DNA from: Crocinitomicaceae bacterium
Lineage (GTDB): Bacteria > Bacteroidota > Bacteroidia > Flavobacteriales_D > Crocinitomicaceae
Direction of reading: 5' to 3'
DNA: 61,845 nt
Assembly (NCBI GenBank): GCA_029252405.1
Contig: JAQXBM010000014.1
Location: forward strand, 1-61,845
Position numbers and translations under genes: made by a program. Shown piece by piece: positions 1 through 6,813 of the stretch (positions are counted from its first letter, which is position 1; each line of letters starts with the position of its first letter). The notes beneath the pieces are model-generated. The model was not told the origin of the DNA and ran no database searches. It was given only the letters and a program-made list of their open reading frames with translations.

Positions 1-88
1 AAATTATAGCGTAATAAATATACAATAATTCGCTTTCCTACACTCCTCATCACACGCATCTTTGTCGAGAACTTTTAAACTAAAGAGT

Positions 89-580
89 ATGTTAGAACAA
101 ACAAATTATTCAGTATCGAATCCAGTAGCAGAAGAGAAAACTGGATCAAAGAAGAAAGAATCGAAAATCAAAGAATTGAAAGGCATTCGCCCGACCGCCG
201 CTTTCATTGGAGCATCATGGGCAGCACTCGGAATTGGCCTTATCTCCTACTGCATAGGTTTATGGAACGCAGACATGTTACTCAACGAAAAAGGATATTA
301 CTTCACTATTATCCTCTTCGGCTTGTTTTCAGGAATTTCAGTTCAGAAATGTGTTCGCGATAAATCTGAAGGAATCCCTGTAACGGACATTTATTACGGA
401 ATTAGCTGGTTTACAACTCTTGCATCCATCGTATTGCTAGTTGTCGGTTTGAGAAATGCTGATTTGGAACTTAGCGAAAAAGGATTCTACGGAATGTCGT
501 TTACCCTCGCTTTGTTTGCTGCGATTGCTGTTCAGAAGAACACACGTGACACGAAGCTAATCGACACCGAAGAAGAATAA
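89..580 (+). CDS. yiaA: YiaA/YiaB-type inner membrane protein
   Basis: A 163-residue integral membrane protein with an obvious internal duplication. Both halves carry a GL-x-NAD-x-x-L-x-EKG-x-Y segment followed by a hydrophobic helix and a VQK-x-x-RD loop, about 75 residues apart. This is the layout of the YiaA/YiaB family (two copies of a two-helix unit, four membrane segments), and the linker EGIP-T--IYY also resembles E. coli YiaA as I remember it. Molecular function is unknown for the family. About 35 charged residues precede the first helix and a short acidic tail follows the last. A TTG at 62 would add nine residues, but the ATG at 89 is preferred. A second small membrane gene follows after 20 bases, so the two may be co-transcribed. 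Confidence 0.8.
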   Translation: MLEQTNYSVSNPVAEEKTGSKKKESKIKELKGIRPTAAFIGASWAALGIGLISYCIGLWNADMLLNEKGYYFTIILFGLFSGISVQKCVRDKSEGIPVTDIYYGISWFTTLASIVLLVVGLRNADLELSEKGFYGMSFTLALFAAIAVQKNTRDTKLIDTEEE

Positions 581-600
581 AAACCATCAAATTGAACGTT

Positions 601-978
601 ATGAAAGCAATTATTTTAATTACTGGATTCGCCATTACGATTGCGGTTTGCCTGGTGAATATTAGTCTATTGTGGGATCTAACAGGAACAGGACTATTGT
701 TGAGTGAGATTCTTTCAGCACTGACTTGTTTCCTTATTCTTGCGTATTCATTCATCCCGTCAGGAGTTAAGTGGGTCCTAGCTTCGAAGTTATTCGCAAT
801 CATAGTAATGATTTCCCCATTGTTCTTTGATGAATATCGTAGATTTCTTTCGTTTGATCCTGCCAATTGGTACTTGCCGTTAAATATTACGTTGATCCCG
901 ATTTGTATCGTTTCGATCAGGGCAATTCACAGAAAACACTTCAGCGAGCTTACTAAAGCGCGTTCTAGCAATTCATAA
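601..978 (+). CDS. Small multi-pass membrane protein, unknown function
   Basis: A 125-residue hydrophobic protein with four predicted membrane segments (around residues 3-25, 30-52, 60-78 and 90-108) and a basic C-terminal tail ending in SSNS. I do not recognise a family. An in-frame TTG lies nine bases upstream, but the ATG at 601 is more likely. It follows the YiaA-like gene by 20 bases on the same strand and is followed by a rho-independent terminator at 1001-1045, so the two genes probably form a small transcription unit. Length, topology and good codon structure support a real gene; no function can be inferred. Confidence 0.6.
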   Translation: MKAIILITGFAITIAVCLVNISLLWDLTGTGLLLSEILSALTCFLILAYSFIPSGVKWVLASKLFAIIVMISPLFFDEYRRFLSFDPANWYLPLNITLIPICIVSIRAIHRKHFSELTKARSSNS

Positions 979-1000
979 TTGAAAGTTACGTGGATTGTAT

Positions 1001-1045
1001 TCCCGATTCGTTCTGATTTATTGGAATGGGTCGGGATTTTTGTTT
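1001..1045 (+). terminator. Rho-independent terminator after 601-978
   Basis: TCCCGATTC at 1001-1009 can pair, with wobble pairs, with GGGTCGGGA at 1028-1036. The hairpin is followed by a T-rich stretch (TTTTTGTTTT). It sits 22 bases after the stop codon of the upstream membrane-protein gene. Confidence 0.6.
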
Positions 1046-1180
1046 TAGACATCATTAGATCTACCCTACTAAAGCAAGGCCACTGAGCGGAGTCTAAATA
1101 AGCTCTTAAGGAATCGAACCACAAGAAAGATTAACTAACTTAGTGCTCACTGGAAAATCGAAGATCAGAAAATTGAAAAA

Positions 1181-1609
1181 ATGAAAAACCTCAAATACAT
1201 CTCGCCCATCCCCTTACTCCTCTTGATTATCGCGATCTTCCTTCCATTTATCGAACATCAATACGAACCAGGAGTAAAAATCATTGAGCGGGGTTACGAT
1301 TTCGGAATGGTCTTTCTCCCTTTGGGGATCATGATTTTGATTTTACTCGTCGCAAACCTCAAACGCGGTCGATTTACGGCTATTATTTCCTTTGTGCTTT
1401 GCTTTGGCTTGCTCTTTTCGCTTTTCCTCATGCAATTCACCATGCGACCAATGATTGGAACCTTCACGGTTCATACCTATAAAATCGGCTATACCATGGC
1501 GTTCTTTTCTGTGGTGATCTTGATGGTGATTTTAATGGTCAACCTCGTAAAAACCTTTCGGAACCCAATATATCAAGCAAGTACGCCGAATGAAATAACG
1601 AAGAAATAA
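1181..1609 (+). CDS. Small four-helix membrane protein, unknown function
   Basis: A 142-residue protein with four clear hydrophobic segments (approximately residues 8-22, 44-64, 69-89 and 105-126) and a polar C-terminal tail. It starts with ATG preceded by an A-rich stretch. Lysine/arginine residues between helices 2 and 3 (NLKRGR) suggest a cytoplasmic loop by the positive-inside rule. I do not recognise a family. It stands alone, separated from the upstream gene by about 200 bases that contain a terminator and a repeat fragment, and it converges on the fasciclin-domain gene across a terminator hairpin at 1647-1682. Confidence 0.55.
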   Translation: MKNLKYISPIPLLLLIIAIFLPFIEHQYEPGVKIIERGYDFGMVFLPLGIMILILLVANLKRGRFTAIISFVLCFGLLFSLFLMQFTMRPMIGTFTVHTYKIGYTMAFFSVVILMVILMVNLVKTFRNPIYQASTPNEITKK

Positions 1610-1646
1610 TAGTCTAACGAGAAAGGAACTGACTTAGAATAACGAC

Positions 1647-1682
1647 GTAAAAAAAGTCTCCACAGCAGAACCGAGGAGACTT
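1647..1682 (-). terminator. Terminator of the fasciclin-domain gene
   Basis: An 8-bp perfect stem (AAGTCTCC at 1654-1661 with GGAGACTT at 1675-1682) and a 13-base loop. On the minus strand the hairpin is followed by a run of T (the A-run at 1649-1655 on the plus strand). It lies 21 bases past the stop codon of the minus-strand gene. It may also stop plus-strand transcripts from 1181-1609, although the plus-strand T tract is short. Confidence 0.75.
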
Positions 1683-1703
1683 TCTAATATTAACTAAACA
1701 ATT

Positions 1704-2303
1704 TTACTCAGGCATGACCACAGTATTAATTGCGTGAATAATTCCATTGGAAGCTTCAACATCTGCGATCACCACCGTTGACGTATTTCCTTTCTCATCC
1801 GTTAAGATAACACTATCCCCGTCGAGAGACGCTACTAATGTACCTCCTTGCACTGTTGTTACTTCAAGAGCACCAGCGTTTGCTGTAATCGCTTCTACTA
1901 CAGTCGCAGCATCGAATTTACCCGATACGACATGGTACGTCAAAATACTTGTGAGTGATTCCAAATTTTCTGGCTCTAACAACGACGCCACCGTACCTTC
2001 CGGCAACTGTGCAAAAGCATCGTTGGTAGGAGCAAATACGGTAAACGGACCATCACCGCTTAAAGTTTCTACTAAGTTTGCTGCTTTTACTGCCGTTACT
2101 AAAGTTGAGAAGTTTTCATTTCCAACTGCAACACCTACAATGTTTGGCGTCTCAGTCATTTCATCCATTTCCTCATTCGCATCATCCTCAGCAGTCATTT
2201 CTGTTTGTTCATCTTCTACTTCTTCCGTTGCTGGCGTGTCACAAGACGTTGCAGCAAAAAGTCCTACAATACCGAACGCCATTATTACCTTTCTAGCTTT
2301 CAT
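1704..2303 (-). CDS. Fasciclin (FAS1) domain lipoprotein
   Basis: A 199-residue predicted lipoprotein. The N-terminus is a signal peptide with lipobox AATSC (Cys21), followed by a strongly acidic, threonine/glutamate-rich linker (about residues 22-52) and one FAS1 domain to the C-terminus. FAS1 hallmarks are FTVFAPTNDAFAQLP near the start, LTYHVVSGKFDA in the middle and the terminal GIIHAINTVVMP. FAS1 domains typically mediate adhesion or protein-protein contacts at the cell surface. After the lipobox Cys comes D-T-P-A, so the location (inner face of the outer membrane or surface-exposed) cannot be fixed. It is monocistronic, with a terminator at 1647-1682 and a candidate promoter about 107 bases upstream. 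Confidence 0.9.
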   Translation of the reverse strand: MKARKVIMAFGIVGLFAATSCDTPATEEVEDEQTEMTAEDDANEEMDEMTETPNIVGVAVGNENFSTLVTAVKAANLVETLSGDGPFTVFAPTNDAFAQLPEGTVASLLEPENLESLTSILTYHVVSGKFDAATVVEAITANAGALEVTTVQGGTLVASLDGDSVILTDEKGNTSTVVIADVEASNGIIHAINTVVMPE

Positions 2304-2409
2304 AATTTCCTTTTTATTAGTTTTTGTTTTTACTTAATTCGTCGAATTCCTAACTTTTTCAAATCCAACGAGCGCAAGTTATGTTTAATCATTTAAATAA
2401 AATGTTAAA

Positions 2410-2417
2410 CAAAACTA
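2410..2417 (-). promoter_or_regulatory. Candidate -7 promoter box for the FAS1 lipoprotein gene
   Basis: The minus strand reads TAGTTTTG, matching the Bacteroidota -7 consensus TAnnTTTG. The predicted transcript would have a leader of about 100 bases. An inverted repeat TGTTTAA (2382-2388) / TTAAACA (2405-2411) overlaps the expected start site and could be an operator. No clear -33 element was found. Confidence 0.35.
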
Positions 2418-2550
2418 AAATTTGGGAAATCCACTCTAATTATTATTAATCCGTAAACTGAACCAAAAATATTTGATTACCTCTTTATCAGGAGAATAAA
2501 CCGTCTTAAACAAATTTATTTATTTTAGTCTAAACTAAAAACTAACGCTT

Positions 2551-3051
2551 ATGATGCCGAATTTACTGATTGTGGTGCTTGTCGCACTGATACCAATGGT
2601 TATTGGATTTGTTTATTACAACCCAAAATTACTCGGAAACGTCTGGATGAAAGAAGCCATGGTGACGGAAGAAATGATTAAAGGTGGAAACATGTTGAAA
2701 ATGTTGCTTGTTTCTTTCATTTGCGCCTTCCTTTTCTCCGCATTCTTGTTTGGATTTGTTGTGCATCAAACGGATGTTTATTCCCTCTACGCTGGCGAAA
2801 CTGGTTTCGGTGTTGAAGGGTCGGCTGTAATGAACAGAGTTGACAACTTGATGTTGGAATTTGGTGATCGTTTTAGAACATTCGGACACGGTTCTTTCCA
2901 CGGTATACTCATCGGAGTATTGTTTGTCACACCAATTTTGGGAACAGTGGCAATCTTTGAGCGCAAATCATTTAAATATGTTGCAATCAACGGAGGTTAC
3001 TGGATCTTTACATTGGCTCTAATGGGTGGTGTGCTTTGTAAGTTCGGTTAA
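2551..3051 (+). CDS. DUF1761 family membrane protein
   Basis: A 166-residue membrane protein resembling the DUF1761 family. It begins with a hydrophobic helix that runs into GFVYYNPKLLGNVWMK, the aromatic/Pro/Gly/Trp pattern typical of the family N-terminus, followed by further helices near residues 48-68, 112-132 and 142-164. Family function is unknown. The segment between helices 2 and 3 (about residues 70-110) is unusually long and polar. The gene is divergent from the fasciclin lipoprotein and ends just before a bidirectional terminator at 3150-3192. A weak promoter-like TATTTTAG lies at 2521-2528. Confidence 0.75.
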   Translation: MMPNLLIVVLVALIPMVIGFVYYNPKLLGNVWMKEAMVTEEMIKGGNMLKMLLVSFICAFLFSAFLFGFVVHQTDVYSLYAGETGFGVEGSAVMNRVDNLMLEFGDRFRTFGHGSFHGILIGVLFVTPILGTVAIFERKSFKYVAINGGYWIFTLALMGGVLCKFG

Positions 3052-3149
3052 GCTGCCGCAAGAGTGATAGCGAATTCCAGAGAACGAAACTGTAATCTCG
3101 GCAGCTTCCCTCTTCACTCACACTATCCCTCACACTCAAACTATCGAAC

Positions 3150-3192
3150 AAAAAAGAGTAGTCTCGACACAATCGAAACCACTCTTTTTTTA
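3150..3192. terminator. Bidirectional terminator between convergent genes
   Basis: AAAGAGT pairs with ACTCTTT across an imperfect extended stem (inner CTCGA/TCGA part). It is flanked by an A-run on the left and a T-run on the right, so it can act for both the DUF1761 gene (plus) and the DUF4328 gene (minus). Confidence 0.75.
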
Positions 3193-3203
3193 TTCAAATA
3201 TTT

Positions 3204-3905
3204 TTAAATTCCCGAATCCAATAAGTCGTCGTTTGTTATTGTGCTCGAAATCGAACTGTCGTTTGAGTCAAGTTTCATCAAAAGCTTCTCCATCTTCGAG
3301 TAGTTCTTGATCATCTGTACGCCAACAAGTGCACAAGTAATAGACAATAAAAAGCCAATAAAAGCTCCCACATTCGCCTCGACGGAAAGTACATTTTTGT
3401 TCGCGTAATACGTGCTCGTTCTCACCAGTACTGCAGAGGTAATCCACAGTGCCCACCATGTCCCCTTAACGATGTCGAAATTTCGATTACGCATCCATTT
3501 ATCCTCACTCATCAGATAGTCTTCCGCCTTATCGAACAAATTCGTTGCAATTTTATACGGCCCAAAAATATTCCAAAGAGGTATAAACCACACTACTGCT
3601 GCCGCCCAGGGACGATAAGCGAACTTTGATTTTGGAAGCACAATTTGAAGGTTTCGATAGGCCCGTGTGAACCATAGAATGAAAAAGATGGCGCAAAGTA
3701 AGTAGCAAATCGCATAAAGGATTGTTCCTAAAGAAAAGAATACCAAAAGCTTATCCAATTGTTCGAAAGACGGGCTGTCCCCTGTTTCATAACTGTTAAT
3801 GATGTAAATATTGACCAAGTAATGCAAGGAAAAGATGAAGCTAGCGGCAGCAACAAAGTACAAGAATACAATTGCAAGCTTGGCCCTCTGTTCGTTTGGC
3901 CTCAT
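3204..3905 (-). CDS. DUF4328 domain membrane protein
   Basis: A 233-residue membrane protein with four to five membrane segments (about 10-30, 50-75, 100-120, 148-165 and 175-200). The core FTRAYRNLQ...PWAAAVVWFIPLWNIFGPY is characteristic of DUF4328: an arginine-rich loop, a W-x-x-x-W-F-x-P motif and a family helix. Function is unknown. It starts one base after the stop codon of pcm on the same strand, so the two genes are almost certainly co-transcribed from the pcm promoter, and it ends at the bidirectional terminator 3150-3192. The C-terminus is serine/aspartate rich and probably cytoplasmic. Confidence 0.8.
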   Translation of the reverse strand: MRPNEQRAKLAIVFLYFVAAASFIFSLHYLVNIYIINSYETGDSPSFEQLDKLLVFFSLGTILYAICYLLCAIFFILWFTRAYRNLQIVLPKSKFAYRPWAAAVVWFIPLWNIFGPYKIATNLFDKAEDYLMSEDKWMRNRNFDIVKGTWWALWITSAVLVRTSTYYANKNVLSVEANVGAFIGFLLSITCALVGVQMIKNYSKMEKLLMKLDSNDSSISSTITNDDLLDSGI

Positions 3906-3906
3906 C

Positions 3907-4551
3907 TTACTTGACGCGATCTTCCAGCATCGGAACGAAGCTAAAAACGCCTAAATCTTCTTCTGTGTATTCTGATTCTGATGTTTTGATGACGCGTTTC
4001 ATCATCTGCTTCTCTCCTGCTCCAACTGGAATAATCATCAGTCCTCCAATTTTCAGTTGATTCAACAATTCCATTGGGATTTCAGGAGCACCACAGGTTA
4101 TGATGACTTTATCGAATGGAGCAAATGTGGGCAATCCTTTGTAACCGTCGCCGAAGCTCAATCGTGCTGAATATCCAAAGTGACGAACGATTCCTTTCGC
4201 TTTCAAATGCAACTCCTTGTGACGTTCAATACTGAAGACTTTAGCTCCTAACTCGCACAGTACACACGTCTGAAAACCAGATCCAGAGCCAATCTCTAAA
4301 ATTTTATCTCCTTTTTTAATCTCCAACAACTGCGTTTGGAAGGCAACTGTATAAGGATGACTGATCGTTTGTCCAGATCCAATTTGAAATGCCATGTTCG
4401 TATAAGCCTGTTCTGCGAAAGCATTGTCCAAAAAGAAATGGCGAGGGATGGCATCAAATGCATCCAATACTCGCTGATCTTCAATTCCTTTCGCTGCCAA
4501 TTCAGAAATTAATTGACGTCGCATCCCTTTATACTTAAACGAATCTTGCAT
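3907..4551 (-). CDS. pcm: Protein-L-isoaspartate O-methyltransferase
   Basis: A 214-residue cytoplasmic SAM-dependent methyltransferase that starts repair of isoaspartyl residues in damaged proteins. Visible motifs are the N-terminal IPRHFF, the substrate-side GQTISHPY, SAM motif I LEIGSGSGFQT, the GDGYKGLP segment, and the post-motif strand IITCGAPEIP followed by GGLMIIPVG. Length is normal for the family. The ATG at 4551 lies only four bases from a perfect -7 box (TACCTTTG), so the transcript is predicted to be leaderless. A downstream Met10 is an alternative start, but residues 1-9 match family N-termini as I recall them. DUF4328 follows directly in the same unit. Confidence 0.93.
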   Translation of the reverse strand: MQDSFKYKGMRRQLISELAAKGIEDQRVLDAFDAIPRHFFLDNAFAEQAYTNMAFQIGSGQTISHPYTVAFQTQLLEIKKGDKILEIGSGSGFQTCVLCELGAKVFSIERHKELHLKAKGIVRHFGYSARLSFGDGYKGLPTFAPFDKVIITCGAPEIPMELLNQLKIGGLMIIPVGAGEKQMMKRVIKTSESEYTEEDLGVFSFVPMLEDRVK

Positions 4552-4555
4552 GAAA

Positions 4556-4563
4556 CAAAGGTA
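4556..4563 (-). promoter_or_regulatory. -7 promoter box for pcm
   Basis: The minus strand reads TACCTTTG, a perfect TAnnTTTG match, ending four bases before the pcm ATG. With the usual spacing, transcription would begin at or next to the A of the start codon. No convincing -33 TTTG is visible at 17-21 bases. Confidence 0.5.
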
Positions 4564-4663
4564 GCACTATAGCGCAAATATTGCAGATCGATTTTCAAAC
4601 AATTCAATGTGAACAAGGGATGATATTCGGGATGGTTGGCTAAGAAAACTTAATCGATTTGTC

Positions 4664-4671
4664 TATATTTG
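4664..4671 (+). promoter_or_regulatory. -7 promoter box for the carboxylase operon
   Basis: TATATTTG, a perfect TAnnTTTG match 21 bases upstream of the ATG at 4693. It is divergent from the pcm promoter about 100 bases away. Confidence 0.5.
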
Positions 4672-4692
4672 GGGGACTTTTGAAACAAGAAA

Positions 4693-6336
4693 ATGGCTAT
4701 ATCAAAGACAGAGTTAGAATTCAATAAAAACGACGATGAAATGCGCACGAAATTATCGACGCTAAAACGTGAGCTGGCAACGGTTTACCTTGGCGGAGGG
4801 AAAAAGCGCATCGAGAAATTGCACGACAAAGGCAAGATGACTGCTCGGGAGCGAATTGACTTTCTTTTGGATGAGGATACGGAACGCATTGAGATAGGTG
4901 CTTTCGCTGGACGTGGAATGTATGAAGAACACGGCGGATGTCCAGGTGGTGGAGTTGTTGTAATGATCGGTTATGTAAGCGGAAAACAATGCATCGTTGT
5001 GGCAAATGACGCAACTGTGAAAGCGGGAGCTTGGTTTCCTATTACTGGGAAGAAGAACCTTCGTGCTCAGGAAATCGCCATGGAGAACAAACTTCCTATT
5101 ATCTATTTAGTAGATTCGGCAGGTGTATTCCTTCCGATGCAGGATGAGATCTTCCCGGATAAAGAACACTTCGGGCGTATTTTTAGAAATAACGCTGTAA
5201 TGAGCTCAATGGGAATTACCCAAATTGCCGCGGTGATGGGAAGCTGCGTCGCTGGTGGAGCCTACCTCCCTATTATGTCAGATGAATCATTGATCGTGGA
5301 TAAAACGGGAACGATCTTCCTCGCTGGATCTTATTTGGTGAAAGCAGCAATTGGAGAAACAATCGACAATGAAACGCTTGGTGGAGCGACAACGCATACC
5401 GAGATTTCTGGTGTGTGTGATTATAGCGTTCCTAATGACGAAGAGTGCTTGAAAACAATTCGAGGACTTATTGATAAGGTTGGTCAAAAGGAATTAGCAG
5501 GATTTGATCGCAAGGAATCCATCGAACCAAAGGTTGAAGCGAAAACGATGTACGGAATCCTTCCTGAAAATCGCGCAAAACCCTACGATGTTACAGAATT
5601 AATCAAATGTTTTGTTGATGATTCTGAATACACTGAATACAAAGAGGACTATGGAAAATCCATCGTTTGTGCCTACGCACGTGTTGATGGATGGAGCGTT
5701 GGAATTGTGGCGAATCAACGAGAAATTGTAAAGAACGGAAAAGGTGAAATGCAATTTGGAGGTGTAATTTATTCAGATTCAGCCGACAAATCCGCTCGAT
5801 TCATTATGAATTGTAATCAAAAGAACATTCCATTGGTATTTCTTCAGGACGTATCTGGATTCATGGTTGGTTCGAAAAGCGAACACGGTGGAATCATTAA
5901 GGACGGAGCGAAAATGGTTAGCGCCATGTCAAACTCCGTTGTTCCGAAGTTTACAATTGTCACAGGTAACTCATACGGAGCAGGAAACTACGCAATGTGC
6001 GGTAAAGCTTACGACCCGCGCTTAATTGTCGCTTGGCCAACAGCTGAGCTGGCTGTAATGAGTGGAGCATCCGCAGCGAAAGTATTGCTTCAGATTGAAG
6101 TAGCGTCATTAAAGAAACGTGGAGAAGAAATCACACCCGAAAGAGAGAAAGAGTTGTTCAATAAGATCAAAGATCGATACGATGAACAAATCTCACCATA
6201 TTATGCAGCAAGTCGTTTGTGGGTAGATGCGATCATCGATCCAATTGAAACGCGCAAAGTAATTTCCATGGGAATTCAAATGGCAAACAACGCAAAGCCA
6301 GAAAAACCATACAACGTTGGAGTTATCCAAACATAA
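4693..6336 (+). CDS. Acyl-CoA carboxylase beta subunit (carboxyltransferase)
   Basis: A 547-residue carboxyltransferase subunit of a biotin-dependent acyl-CoA carboxylase, of the propionyl-/methylcrotonyl-CoA type. It transfers CO2 from carboxybiotin to an acyl-CoA. The N-terminal half contains KGKMTARERIDFLLDEDT and the CoA-binding/oxyanion region (GSCVAGGAYLP). The C-terminal half contains FLQDVSGFMVG, GNSYGAGNYAMCGKAYDPR and AELAVMSGASAA. The YGAGNYAM-x-GKA-x-DPR stretch favours a methylcrotonyl-type enzyme, but substrate cannot be settled from sequence. The biotin carboxylase/carrier subunit is not in this window. It leads an operon with the ElaA-like gene (12-base gap) and the M13 peptidase, driven from a TATATTTG box at 4664. 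Confidence 0.9.
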   Translation: MAISKTELEFNKNDDEMRTKLSTLKRELATVYLGGGKKRIEKLHDKGKMTARERIDFLLDEDTERIEIGAFAGRGMYEEHGGCPGGGVVVMIGYVSGKQCIVVANDATVKAGAWFPITGKKNLRAQEIAMENKLPIIYLVDSAGVFLPMQDEIFPDKEHFGRIFRNNAVMSSMGITQIAAVMGSCVAGGAYLPIMSDESLIVDKTGTIFLAGSYLVKAAIGETIDNETLGGATTHTEISGVCDYSVPNDEECLKTIRGLIDKVGQKELAGFDRKESIEPKVEAKTMYGILPENRAKPYDVTELIKCFVDDSEYTEYKEDYGKSIVCAYARVDGWSVGIVANQREIVKNGKGEMQFGGVIYSDSADKSARFIMNCNQKNIPLVFLQDVSGFMVGSKSEHGGIIKDGAKMVSAMSNSVVPKFTIVTGNSYGAGNYAMCGKAYDPRLIVAWPTAELAVMSGASAAKVLLQIEVASLKKRGEEITPEREKELFNKIKDRYDEQISPYYAASRLWVDAIIDPIETRKVISMGIQMANNAKPEKPYNVGVIQT

Positions 6337-6348
6337 AACAAAGATTGA

Positions 6349-6810
6349 ATGCACACAGACTGGCAAATAAAACATTTTCGCGATTTATCATTGAACGAAT
6401 TTCATGATATCATCGCATTACGCATGGAGGCTTTTGTGGTTGAGCAAAACTGTCCGTACCAAGATTTAGATGGAAAGGACAAGAAATGCTACCACGCATT
6501 TTGTAGAGACGGAAAAGGAAATGTCATTTCCACAGCTCGCATCGTCCCTCCAGGATTGATTTACGATGACGTGGCAATTGGTCGCGTAGTCATTCAAGAA
6601 GAATCCCGGGGAACAGGACTTGGTCACGAACTGATGAAGGAATGCATCGATTTCTCAAAACTCGAATTTGGCAACGCCCCTATTCGCATCTCAGCACAAA
6701 AACATTTAGAAAATTATTACGGAAAGCATGATTTCGCCTCAACAGGCAAAGAATACTTGGAGGATGGAATTCCTCACGTTGAAATGCTTCTCACACCCAA
6801 TCAGAAATAA
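6349..6810 (+). CDS. ElaA-type GNAT N-acetyltransferase
   Basis: A 153-residue acetyltransferase of the GNAT superfamily, ElaA subgroup. The N-terminal signature LRMEAFVVEQNCPYQDLDG is characteristic of ElaA. The acetyl-CoA pyrophosphate loop is visible as RVVIQEESRGTGLGHELM (Q/R-x-x-G-x-G/A). The C-terminal YYGKHDF-x-S-x-G-x-x-YLEDGIPHVEM completes the fold. The acceptor substrate is unknown. It lies between the carboxylase beta subunit (12 bases upstream) and the M13 peptidase (3 bases downstream), so it is co-transcribed, but no functional link is evident. Confidence 0.88.
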   Translation: MHTDWQIKHFRDLSLNEFHDIIALRMEAFVVEQNCPYQDLDGKDKKCYHAFCRDGKGNVISTARIVPPGLIYDDVAIGRVVIQEESRGTGLGHELMKECIDFSKLEFGNAPIRISAQKHLENYYGKHDFASTGKEYLEDGIPHVEMLLTPNQK

Positions 6811-6813
6811 GTT

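Noticed and set aside
1105-1130. tRNA fragment or attachment site (GGAATCGAACCAC)
   Set aside because: Only a short T-arm-like string; no paired stems and no integrase or element nearby.
1747-2337. 196-codon open frame on the plus strand opposite the fasciclin gene
   Set aside because: Antisense shadow of the fasciclin-domain gene; the translation is Ser/Thr rich without domain features.
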